This document shows positions 8,649 to 16,181 of a DNA stretch of 64,000 bases, in pieces. The DNA comes from UBA4615 sp046046245. Lineage in GTDB: Bacteria > Pseudomonadota > Gammaproteobacteria > Burkholderiales > Burkholderiaceae_E. The notes beneath the pieces are model-generated. The model saw nothing but the letters and a program-made list of their open reading frames with translations, was not told the DNA's origin and ran no database searches. Within the stretch, counting starts at the first letter, position 1. Each line of letters opens with the position of its first letter. The translations under genes and the position numbers were made by a program. Where the stretch lies: positions 1 through 64,000 of the forward strand of contig JBJOKE010000030.1 of assembly GCA_046046245.1 (NCBI GenBank), written 5' to 3'.

Positions 8649-9167
8649 ATGCAGCGGACCGGTTCTCACGATCGAGCGTTCAGCGTCGATCCCTTCCTGG
8701 AGTCGCGTCTCAGCGAGGCCTGGGAGTTCCTCTCCGGCGAGGCGTGGCAGTTTCGGCGCCTCGATCCGGTCACGGAGGCCTCGTCCGTCGTCGGCCGTAC
8801 CGCGGTGCTCCCCCTGACCCTCGCCGATCGATCGGAATGTGCATGCCGGCTGGTGATCAGCGCCGAGCATGCCCGCCGGGTGGCCTCGCACCTGTTCGGC
8901 GTACCGGCCTCGGAGGTCTCCCCCCATGACCTCGAGGATGCATTGCGCGAGGCCTGCAACGTGCTCGGATCGTGCCTGGCCGCGGGGCTGCCCGAATCGC
9001 TCGGCCCGCTGATCGGCATCCCGTTCATCGCCGACGACGGGACGGAGGCACCGGGGGACGCGTCGCTCCCGTCTCGGGCGGGATTTCGACCCGAGTCATA
9101 CAACGACCCGCTGCTGGACGTGCTGCCGGGCATCCTGCCCCCGCGTCCGGTCGGAGCCACAGCATGA
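8649..9167 (+). CDS. CheX/CheC-like phosphatase-fold protein
   Basis: About 172 residues. The key feature is DALREACN followed, 20 residues on, by a Pro (GIP), which matches the D/S-x3-E-x2-N-x(about 21)-P phosphatase motif of CheC, CheX and FliY, proteins that dephosphorylate CheY-P. The family call rests on that motif and the surrounding helix, not on full-length similarity I can verify. The ATG at 8649 is preferred because GAGGG lies six bases before it; an ATG at 8643 is possible. Its stop overlaps the next gene's start (ATGA), so it is translationally coupled to a response regulator, a logical partner. The C-terminal 40 residues are low-complexity. The region 8465-8642 upstream has no gene. 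Confidence 0.6.
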   Translation: MQRTGSHDRAFSVDPFLESRLSEAWEFLSGEAWQFRRLDPVTEASSVVGRTAVLPLTLADRSECACRLVISAEHARRVASHLFGVPASEVSPHDLEDALREACNVLGSCLAAGLPESLGPLIGIPFIADDGTEAPGDASLPSRAGFRPESYNDPLLDVLPGILPPRPVGATA

Positions 9168-10129
9168 GTACCCCGAGCATCGTCGTCGTCGACGACAGTC
9201 GCGCCATCCAGTCGATCGTGACGCGGGTCCTGAAGGGATCCCATCTGCGTGACGCCTCGATCCACGGCTTCTCGTGCGGCCAGGACGCGCTGGACTACGT
9301 GAGCGAGAACGGCGCCGATCTGGTGATCACCGACTGGCACATGCCGGGCATGTCCGGCATCGAGCTGATGCAGGCCGTCCGGCAGCGATCGACCGGACGG
9401 ATCAAGGTCGGGATGGTGACCTCGGAGATCGACCGGGAGCGGCTGCAGAGCGCCGAGCAGCACGGCGCCGCGTTCATCGTCAACAAGCCGTTCACCGAGC
9501 GCGCGCTGCTCGACGCGGTGGACGGCGCGCTCGGCACTGCTGACGCTCCTGACGGATCGTCACCGGCCGACGGGCGGGCCGCGGAGGCCGCGGGTGCACC
9601 CCGCGCGAGCGGCGACCGGACGACAAGGCCCGACGCCCCGAGGGACCCAAGCGCGCCGCTCGCCGAACCCCGGCAGGACGATACGCTGCATGTGCTCCAG
9701 GAAGGCCTGGCCAGGCATTTCGGACCGATCCGGCTGCGCCTGGTGGCCCGTCCCGATGCCCGGGAGCTGGACGAGAAGGTCCTCCTCACCCTGCTCGTGC
9801 GGGCCGACGGCCGACCGGCCAGGCTCGCGGTGCTGGACCTGCGAACGGTCGTGATGCTCGCGGCCGGAGCACTCCAGTCGCCGCCGGCGATCGTGCGCCC
9901 GATGATGGGTTGCCCCAAGCCCGGCCCGGATGCCGTGGCGCCGGTCGAGCGCTTCCTGAAGAGCATCGCGCCCCGCATCGCACCCGACACCGTGAAGGTC
10001 CAGTCCAGCTTCGTGAGCAGCACGATGCCGAAGCTACGTGACCGGTTCGCCCGGCCGGAGTGCTCGCGGACGTTCAAGCTGCAGGTCCCCGGGTACGGCG
10101 AAGGCCTGCTCGCGCTGCTGGAACCCTGA
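9164..10129 (+). CDS. response regulator: receiver domain plus unknown C-terminal domain
   Basis: 321 residues. The receiver (about 1-125) is complete: VVVDDS acidic pocket, phosphoacceptor Asp in LVITDWHMPGMSG, Thr in MVTSEI and Lys in VNKPFT. Then comes a Pro/Ala-rich linker of about 45 residues, and a roughly 150-residue C-terminal part starting DDTLHVLQEGLARHFGPIRL that I do not recognise; it contains no HTH, GGDEF, EAL, HD or kinase motif. The ATGA overlap with the CheX-like gene suggests that protein dephosphorylates this receiver. The third gene starts 23 bases downstream. No histidine kinase is encoded nearby. Confidence 0.8.
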   Translation: MSTPSIVVVDDSRAIQSIVTRVLKGSHLRDASIHGFSCGQDALDYVSENGADLVITDWHMPGMSGIELMQAVRQRSTGRIKVGMVTSEIDRERLQSAEQHGAAFIVNKPFTERALLDAVDGALGTADAPDGSSPADGRAAEAAGAPRASGDRTTRPDAPRDPSAPLAEPRQDDTLHVLQEGLARHFGPIRLRLVARPDARELDEKVLLTLLVRADGRPARLAVLDLRTVVMLAAGALQSPPAIVRPMMGCPKPGPDAVAPVERFLKSIAPRIAPDTVKVQSSFVSSTMPKLRDRFARPECSRTFKLQVPGYGEGLLALLEP

Positions 10130-10152
10130 GGCCGGCCGGCGGCGGCGCGATC

Positions 10153-10992
10153 GTGGACCCCATCCAACTCTCCGAGTCGAGCCTGCGGATCCTCGCGCTG
10201 CTGGGCCTGCTCTGCCAGGCGGCGGCGATCGGGCTCGTGATCTGGTTCTGCGTGCGGGCCGAGCGGCATCTCGGCAGCACGCACGCGCTGCTGGCGACGC
10301 TGGCCGCCCGCACGGACGTGTCGCTGAAGGCGCTCCAGGGCTCGCAGCGCGCCCTGCAGGTGTCGGCCGACAGCGCGCTGGCCGCCTCGAGACAGCTCGA
10401 GACGGCGGCACGCGTCGAGATCCCCGCAGCCCTCGACGGCGTCACCGACGCCCTGGTCGGATCGACCGCATCGACCCGACCGCAGCCGAGCGATCCGACC
10501 GCCCCGCTGCTCGCGCAGATCCAGGCCGTGTCCGAAGAACGGAACAGCGGGGAGAGGGAGCTCGCGCGCACCCGGAAGCAGCTGGCGGAATCGGGGGCCG
10601 AGCTCGCCGGCCTGCGGGCATCGAACACGCGACTGCTCGAGGAACTCCGCGACAAGCGGCGGGAGGCGCGCACGCTGCAGTCGTCGCTCGGCAACCTGAG
10701 CATCGAGCTGAGCGCGGTGAAGATGCAGCTCGCGCGGCTGCGCGGACCGTCGTCCTCGAACGAGGAGGATGCCGGCGGGACCGTCGACGAACCGGCCGAC
10801 GCCGGCCGATCGCTGGACGACGAGGAAGTCTACGCCCGGACCCGCGCGCTCTTCGAGGACCGGATCGGCGCACTCGAGCAGGCCAACGGCCGGCTGTCCG
10901 AGCAGCTGGCGACGACGCGCGAGGAGCTCGAGCGCACGTCCCGCGAGAAGGGCTTCATCGAGCAGCACTATCTGGGGCTCGCCGAGGCCTGA
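10153..10992 (+). CDS. membrane-anchored coiled-coil protein of unknown function
   Basis: A 279-residue protein (GTG start at 10153) with one N-terminal transmembrane segment (about residues 12-35, rich in Leu/Ala, ending VIWFCVRAE) and a long cytoplasmic part predicted to be coiled coil: repeated charged heptads from about 125 to 210 (ERELARTRKQLAESGAELAG) and again at the C-terminus (RIGALEQANGRLSEQLATT). No enzyme motif. It resembles scaffolds or receptor-like signalling helices more than a chemoreceptor; the conserved MCP hairpin is not visible. An alternative upstream ATG at 10060 would overlap the response-regulator gene. Its place after CheX-like and receiver genes suggests a three-gene signalling unit. 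Confidence 0.6.
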   Translation: MDPIQLSESSLRILALLGLLCQAAAIGLVIWFCVRAERHLGSTHALLATLAARTDVSLKALQGSQRALQVSADSALAASRQLETAARVEIPAALDGVTDALVGSTASTRPQPSDPTAPLLAQIQAVSEERNSGERELARTRKQLAESGAELAGLRASNTRLLEELRDKRREARTLQSSLGNLSIELSAVKMQLARLRGPSSSNEEDAGGTVDEPADAGRSLDDEEVYARTRALFEDRIGALEQANGRLSEQLATTREELERTSREKGFIEQHYLGLAEA

Positions 10993-11059
10993 TCCGGATC
11001 CGGGCGCGCCGACGGGTCCGGTCCCGACGCTCGCCCGTCCGGCGACGCCCGTCGGCGCT

Positions 11060-11695
11060 TCAGGTGATCAGCAGCAGCACCTGTCGCTCCAGTCCCTCGG
11101 CCGGCGGGCGCTTGAAGCCGGTCTTCGCGAAGCGCAGCCAGCGCCCCAGCACGAACGAGACCACGAGGTTCGCCCGCGCGCCGGGGTCGTTCTCCGGCGG
11201 CAGCCGCCCCTGCTCGATCGCGTTCCGGAAGCACTGCTTGATCGACGCCTCGATCCGGTCGTGCAGCTGGTTGATGCGGCTCTGCAGCCGGACGTCCTCG
11301 GTCACCAGCGCGTCGCCGATCAGCACGCGGGTCATGCCGGGGTTGCGCTCGGCGAAGCCCAGCAGCATCAGCACGATCGAGCGCAGCTGCTTCAGCGGAT
11401 CGGGCTCCTGCGCGACGATCTGGTTGATCAGCCCGAACACGCTCTGCTCGATGAAGACGATCAGCCCCTCGAACATCTGCGCCTTGCTGGCGAAATGACG
11501 GTAGAGCGCCGCCTCCGAGACCTCGAGCCGACCGGCCAGCGCGGCGGTGGTCACTCGGTCGCCGCCGGGCTCCTGCAGCATCGCGGCGAGCGTCTGGAGG
11601 ATCTGCAGCCGGCGCTCGCCGGGCTTGGGTCGGACACGTCCGCGGGGCTTCTCCTCGGGTTCCTGCGACTCGGGCTGATCGACTTCAGTGTCCAT
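11060..11695 (-). CDS. slmA: nucleoid occlusion factor SlmA (TetR family)
   Basis: DNA-bound inhibitor of FtsZ ring assembly over the chromosome. 211 residues with an N-terminal charged tail. The TetR HTH is clear in VTTAALAGRLEVSEAALYRHF, and ASKAQMFEGLIVFIEQSVFGLI follows as in SlmA. The C-terminal half is the SlmA-type dimerisation domain, not a ligand pocket of a transporter regulator. Neighbours support this: argB, a HAD pyrimidine nucleotidase and slmA form a recurrent Burkholderiales cluster. Start ATG at 11695, overlapping the nucleotidase stop by 11 bases. Confidence 0.9.
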   Translation of the reverse strand: MDTEVDQPESQEPEEKPRGRVRPKPGERRLQILQTLAAMLQEPGGDRVTTAALAGRLEVSEAALYRHFASKAQMFEGLIVFIEQSVFGLINQIVAQEPDPLKQLRSIVLMLLGFAERNPGMTRVLIGDALVTEDVRLQSRINQLHDRIEASIKQCFRNAIEQGRLPPENDPGARANLVVSFVLGRWLRFAKTGFKRPPAEGLERQVLLLIT

Positions 11696-12446
11696 GGGCG
11701 CGGCTCGCGAGCGGAGTACGTGCTAACTGTACAACCGTTCGGACGTGAACGTCTATGTCGCCCCGGCGCCCCCGCGGGCGCTGCCAGGCGGGCCGCCCGC
11801 GCCACGCGATGCCGCTCACGAACACCGTCCGGACCCCGCAGTGGCGGGCCGCGCGCAGGTTCTCGACGGTGTCCTCGACCAGTACGCATCGGGTCGCGGG
11901 CAGGCGCAGGCGGGCGAGCAGCTTGCGCATCATCGGCCGCGACGGCTTGGGCCGGAGCCGTCCGGCGAAGCGCATCTCCTCGATCGGGATCATCCCGTCG
12001 AGCAGCGGACCGATGCCCAGCGCCTCGATCACGCCGCCCGCGTAGGCGGCCGGCGCGTTGGTGACCACGATCTTGCGACCCGGCAGCCGGCGCAGCAGGT
12101 GCATCAGCCGGACGTCCCGACGGACCAGCGCGTGCAGGTCGGGAAACGGGTGCGTCTCGCGCAGGAAGTGATGCGGGTCGACGCCGTGGTGGCGGACCAT
12201 GCCGAGCAGCGTCGCGCCGTAGCGCCGCCAGTAGGCCGTGCGCAGTGCGCCCGCCTCGGTCTCGTCGAGGTCGAGCGTGCGCATCACGTAGTCGGTCATC
12301 GCGCGGTTGATCCGCGGCATGATCGCCGCGAGCGCGTCGTGCAGCGTGTTGTCGAGATCGAGCAGCCAGACCGGCCGCGACGACGCGGCAGCGCCGCGCT
12401 CGACGCCGGGCGGGCGGCGGACCGCCCGGACGAGCGCGGTGCTCAA
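11685..12446 (-). CDS. HAD-family pyrimidine 5'-nucleotidase
   Basis: About 253 residues. HAD motif I is LLDLDNTLHD (nucleophile Asp and acid Asp), motif II lies at IVVTNAP, motif III Lys is in RPKPS and motif IV is VLVEDTVENL. The SDT1/YjjG-like branch of this superfamily dephosphorylates UMP/CMP, and the position between argB and slmA is where such a protein is annotated in other Burkholderiales. The most likely start is the TTG at 12446, which overlaps the argB stop (TTGA), implying translational coupling. The first 23 residues look non-homologous, so a start further in cannot be excluded. Confidence 0.83.
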   Translation of the reverse strand: MSTALVRAVRRPPGVERGAAASSRPVWLLDLDNTLHDALAAIMPRINRAMTDYVMRTLDLDETEAGALRTAYWRRYGATLLGMVRHHGVDPHHFLRETHPFPDLHALVRRDVRLMHLLRRLPGRKIVVTNAPAAYAGGVIEALGIGPLLDGMIPIEEMRFAGRLRPKPSRPMMRKLLARLRLPATRCVLVEDTVENLRAARHCGVRTVFVSGIAWRGRPAWQRPRGRRGDIDVHVRTVVQLARTPLASRAHGH

Positions 12447-13327
12447 TGCGAGCGGATCATCGTGCCGACCCCCTGGTCGGTCATGATCTCGAGCAGCAGC
12501 GCGTGGTCCACCCGGCCGTCGATGATGTGCACCGAATTCACGCCGCCGCGTGCGGCGTCGAGCGCCGACGAGATCTTCGGCAGCATGCCGCCCGACAGCG
12601 TGCCGTCCTCGAACAGCGCGTCGATCTGCCGCGCGGTGAGGCCGGTCAGCAGGTTGCCGTTCTTGTCGAGCACGCCCACGGTGTTGGTCATCATCACGAG
12701 CTTCTCGGCCTTCAGCACCTCGGCCACCTTGCCCGCCACCACGTCGGCGTTGATGTTGTAGGTCTCGCCGCCGGCGCCCGAGCCGATCGGCGCGATCACC
12801 GGGATGAAGCCGTTGCCCGCGAGCGTGGTGATGATCGAGGGGTCGATCTTCTCGATCTCGCCGACCTGGCCGATGTCGATCCGCACGCCGGGCGTGTCCT
12901 TCGACTCGAGCATCATCTTGCGCGCGCGGACCAGGCCCGCATCCTGGCCGGTCAGGCCCACCGCCTTGCCGCCGGCCTGGTTGATCAGCTCGACGATCTC
13001 CTTGTTCACCTGCCCCGCGAGGACCATCTCGACGATGTCCATCGTCTCCTCGTCGGTCACGCGCATGCCCTGCACGAACTCGCCCTTCTTGCCGACCTTG
13101 GCGAGCAGCTGCTCGATCTGCGGGCCACCGCCGTGCACCACCACCGGGTTCAGGCCGACGAGCTTCAGCAGCACGACGTCGTGCGCGAAGCTCTTCTTCA
13201 GCTTCTCCTCGGTCATCGCGTTGCCGCCGTACTTCACGACGATGGTCTTGCCGTGGAAGCGGCGGATGTAGGGCAGCGCCTCGGCGAGGACCTCGGCCTT
13301 GACGGTGGGCGACAGCGCGGCGCTCAT
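12443..13327 (-). CDS. argB: acetylglutamate kinase
   Basis: Second step of arginine synthesis: phosphorylates N-acetylglutamate. 294 residues. Amino-acid kinase signatures: TIVVKYGGNAM near the N-terminus (ATP-binding Lys), VVVHGGGPQI (Gly-rich substrate loop), GFIPVIAPIG, YNINADVVAGKVA and GGMLPKISSALDA. The Arg-feedback N-terminal helix seen in some family members is represented by only a short extension. It lies only 23 bases from divergent cobT, so their promoters must overlap coding DNA. Confidence 0.96.
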   Translation of the reverse strand: MSAALSPTVKAEVLAEALPYIRRFHGKTIVVKYGGNAMTEEKLKKSFAHDVVLLKLVGLNPVVVHGGGPQIEQLLAKVGKKGEFVQGMRVTDEETMDIVEMVLAGQVNKEIVELINQAGGKAVGLTGQDAGLVRARKMMLESKDTPGVRIDIGQVGEIEKIDPSIITTLAGNGFIPVIAPIGSGAGGETYNINADVVAGKVAEVLKAEKLVMMTNTVGVLDKNGNLLTGLTARQIDALFEDGTLSGGMLPKISSALDAARGGVNSVHIIDGRVDHALLLEIMTDQGVGTMIRSH

Positions 13328-13350
13328 GGTCGGTACTCTAAGATCGCGGG

Positions 13351-14619
13351 ATGGGCGCGATTCTAACCGACCCCTCCCCGACCCCCTCGCCGTCCGGCGA
13401 CGCGCGCTGCGCGGCCTGCGGCACGGCGTTCCGATGCGGCATGGACTCGGTCGAGGGCTGCTGGTGCGCGCGGCTGCCGGCGCTCGCCTCGGCGCCGGTC
13501 GCGGGCCGCGGCTGCCTGTGCCCCGGCTGCCTCGGCCTCGCGATCGACCGCGAGCGCGCGCTCGAGGCTGCGGGCGTTCGGACCGTGCCCGCCGCGGACG
13601 ACGCCGCGCTCGCCGCGCGCGTCGAGGCGGCGTGGGCCGCGAAGACGATGCCCGCCGGCGCGCTCGGCGCGCTGCAGGCGGTGGGCACTCGGCTCGCGTG
13701 CTCGACCGGCCGCGACCTGCCCCGGATCGAGCGGGTGGCGATGCTGGTCTTCGCGGGCGACCACGGGCTCGCGGCCGAGGGCGTGTCGGCGTATCCGCCC
13801 GAGGTCACCGCGCAGATGGTCCGCAACTTCGCCGAGGGCGGCGCGGCGATCTCCGTGCTGTGCCGCGCGCACGCGATCGATCTCGTCGTCGTCGACGCGG
13901 GCACGCGCACGCCGCAGCCCGCCGGCTTCGCGGCGCACGGCGCGCGCTTCGTCGACGCGCGCATCGCGGCCGGCACGGCGAATGCGCTGCACGGCCCGGC
14001 GATGAGCGCCGCGCAGGCGCTCGACGCGATCGGACGCGGCGCGGCGATCGCACGAGACTCCGGGGCCGATGCGGTCGCGCTGGGCGAGATGGGCATCGGC
14101 AACTCGTCGTCGGCCGCACTGCTCGCCGCGCGGCTGCTCGGGCTGCCGGTCGACGCGGTCGCGGGCCGGGGCACCGGCGTCGACGATGACGGCCTCGCCC
14201 GCAAGCGCGCGGTGCTCGCGCGCGTGCTCGACGCGCATCCGGACGCAGGCACGCCGCTCGCCGCGCTCGCGGCCTTCGGCGGCTTCGAGATCGCGATGCT
14301 CGCCGGCGCGGTGATCGGCTGCGCCGCACGGCGCGTGCCGGTGATCGTCGACGGCTTCATCGTCACCGCCGCGGTGCTGGTGGCCGCGCGGCTCGAGCCC
14401 GCGGTCCTCGGCCACTGCGTGTTCGCGCACCGCTCCGCCGAGCCCGGCCACGCGCGGATGCTCGAGGCGCTCGGCGCCTCGCCGCTGCTCGACCTCGGGT
14501 TGCGGCTCGGCGAGGGCAGCGGTGCGGCGCTGGCGGTACCGACGGTGCGCGCGGCGGCCCGGCTGCTCGGCGAGATGGCGACCTTCGCGTCCGCAGGGGT
14601 CAGCGGACGCGCGGGCTGA
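13351..14619 (+). CDS. cobT: CobT (nicotinate-nucleotide:DMB phosphoribosyltransferase) with N-terminal cysteine-rich CWC module
   Basis: Makes alpha-ribazole phosphate for the lower loop of cobalamin. The CobT part (about 85-410) has FAGDHGLAAEGVSAYPPEVT, GEMGIGNSSSAAL, AGRGTGVDDDG and RLGEGSGA, where Glu388 is the expected catalytic base. The first 62 residues are an added small module with eight cysteines (20, 23, 29, 37, 39, 55, 57, 60) in the pattern CAAC-F-C-CWC-CLCPGC, which fits the Cys-rich CWC family, usually a separate small protein; metal binding is likely. The reading frame is continuous and no internal RBS is evident, so this looks like a real fusion. cobS and cobC lie 3.5 kb downstream. 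Confidence 0.88.
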   Translation: MGAILTDPSPTPSPSGDARCAACGTAFRCGMDSVEGCWCARLPALASAPVAGRGCLCPGCLGLAIDRERALEAAGVRTVPAADDAALAARVEAAWAAKTMPAGALGALQAVGTRLACSTGRDLPRIERVAMLVFAGDHGLAAEGVSAYPPEVTAQMVRNFAEGGAAISVLCRAHAIDLVVVDAGTRTPQPAGFAAHGARFVDARIAAGTANALHGPAMSAAQALDAIGRGAAIARDSGADAVALGEMGIGNSSSAALLAARLLGLPVDAVAGRGTGVDDDGLARKRAVLARVLDAHPDAGTPLAALAAFGGFEIAMLAGAVIGCAARRVPVIVDGFIVTAAVLVAARLEPAVLGHCVFAHRSAEPGHARMLEALGASPLLDLGLRLGEGSGAALAVPTVRAAARLLGEMATFASAGVSGRAG

Positions 14620-14646
14620 TCCGCTTCGTCACGACCGACACCGACC

Positions 14647-16161
14647 ATGACCGACCCCCCGTCCGACACCGCCCCCGAGGGCCTGCTGCCGATCCTCGTC
14701 GAGGGCGACCCGCGCCTCGCCGAACCCGCGCGGCCCGTCGATCCCGACGATCCCGCGCTGCCGCGGCTGCTGCGCCGCCTGCATGCCACGCTCGCCGACT
14801 TCAGGGCGCGCCACGGCTTCGGCCGCGCGATGGCGGCGCCGCAGGCCGGCGTGCCGCTGCGGATCGTCGTGATGAACCTCGGCGCCGGGCCGTTCGCGCT
14901 GCTCGACCCGCGGATCACGCGGCGCAGCACCGAGACGATCGAGGTCTGGGACGACTGCCTGTCGGTCCCCGGGCGGTGCGTGAAGGTGCTGCGCCATCGC
15001 AGCATCGACCTCGTCTACCGGGACGAGCGCGGCCGCGAACGCCGCTGGACGGACCTGCCGCCCGACCTCGCCGAACTGGTCCAGCACGAGCTCGACCACC
15101 TCGACGGCGTGCTGATGACCGCGCGCGCGCACGGCGCGGACGCGATCCGCACGCTCGCCGAGCGGCCCACGAGCGGTGGCGTGCCGACGGTCGAACGGCG
15201 GCTGTCGCTCGATCGGATCGCGGCCGCGGCCGCGCGGTTGCCGGCCGAGTTCCGCGACACGCCGCAGTACGACTGCGAGCCGCTGTCCGAGGCGCTCGGC
15301 TGCCGGCTGACGATCAAGGTCGAGACCGCCAACCCGATCCGCAGCTTCAAGGGGCGCGGCGCATCGGTGCTGGTCGACGCGCTGGCGGCCGCCGGCGAGC
15401 GCGGCCCGGTGGTCTGCGCGAGCGCGGGCAACTGGGGGCAGGCGGTGGCCTACGCGGCGCGGCGCGCCGGGCTGCCCACGGTGGTCTACGCGTCGGTGAA
15501 CGCGAACCCGCTGAAGGTCGCGCGGATGGCCGCGCTCGGCGCCGAGGTGCGCCGCGAGGGCGAGGACTTCGACGCGGCGAAGGCCGCCGCCAGGGCCTGG
15601 GCAGCGGCCGCCGGCACGCGATGGGTCGAGGACGGCCGGGAGGCCGAGGTGGCCGAGGGGCACGGCTCGATCGCGGTCGAGCTGCTCGCGCGCGGCGACG
15701 CGTTCGACCACGTGCTCGTGCCGCTCGGCAACGGGGCGATGCTCGCCGGGATCGCGCGGTGGCTCAAGGCAGCCTCGCCCGCGACCCGCGTGGTCGGCGT
15801 CTGCGCGCGGGGTGCGCCGTCGATGGCCGACAGCCTGCGCGAGGGCCGGGTCGTGGAGACGGCACGCGCCGACACGATTGCCGACGGCATCGCGGTCCGC
15901 GTGCCGGTGCCCGAGGCGCTCGAGGACCTGCGGGGCCTGGTCGACGAGGTGCTGCGCGTCGACGACGCGGACATCGTCACCGGGATGCGGCTCGCGCTCG
16001 CGCACGCGGGGCTGCTGCTCGAACCCTCGGGCGCAGTGGGGCTAGCGGCGCTGGTCGCTCACCGCGCGCGCTTCGAGGGCACGCGGGTGGCCACGGTGCT
16101 GTGCGGCGGCAACCTCGCCGACGCGGACCGCGTGCGGCTGCTCGGCGAGGCGACCGGCTGA
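14647..16161 (+). CDS. fusion: peptide deformylase domain + PLP-dependent threonine/serine dehydratase-like domain
   Basis: One 504-residue frame carries two enzymes. Residues 10-170 are a peptide deformylase: motif 1 GRAMAAPQAG with Gln66, motif 2 DDCLS with Cys104 as metal ligand (EGCLS in classical enzymes, so Glu-Gly is replaced by Asp-Asp), and motif 3 QHELDH with His147, Glu148, His151. Residues about 190-504 are a fold-type II PLP enzyme: Lys235 in NPIRSFKGRGA is the expected Schiff-base lysine, SAGNWGQAVA binds the substrate carboxylate, and PLGNGAML the PLP phosphate. The second half resembles threonine dehydratases. It follows cobT by 27 bases. Whether the deformylase acts on ribosomal chains or small formyl substrates cannot be told. 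Confidence 0.85.
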   Translation: MTDPPSDTAPEGLLPILVEGDPRLAEPARPVDPDDPALPRLLRRLHATLADFRARHGFGRAMAAPQAGVPLRIVVMNLGAGPFALLDPRITRRSTETIEVWDDCLSVPGRCVKVLRHRSIDLVYRDERGRERRWTDLPPDLAELVQHELDHLDGVLMTARAHGADAIRTLAERPTSGGVPTVERRLSLDRIAAAAARLPAEFRDTPQYDCEPLSEALGCRLTIKVETANPIRSFKGRGASVLVDALAAAGERGPVVCASAGNWGQAVAYAARRAGLPTVVYASVNANPLKVARMAALGAEVRREGEDFDAAKAAARAWAAAAGTRWVEDGREAEVAEGHGSIAVELLARGDAFDHVLVPLGNGAMLAGIARWLKAASPATRVVGVCARGAPSMADSLREGRVVETARADTIADGIAVRVPVPEALEDLRGLVDEVLRVDDADIVTGMRLALAHAGLLLEPSGAVGLAALVAHRARFEGTRVATVLCGGNLADADRVRLLGEATG

Positions 16162-16181
16162 CGCCCGGCGGCGCCGCGCGA

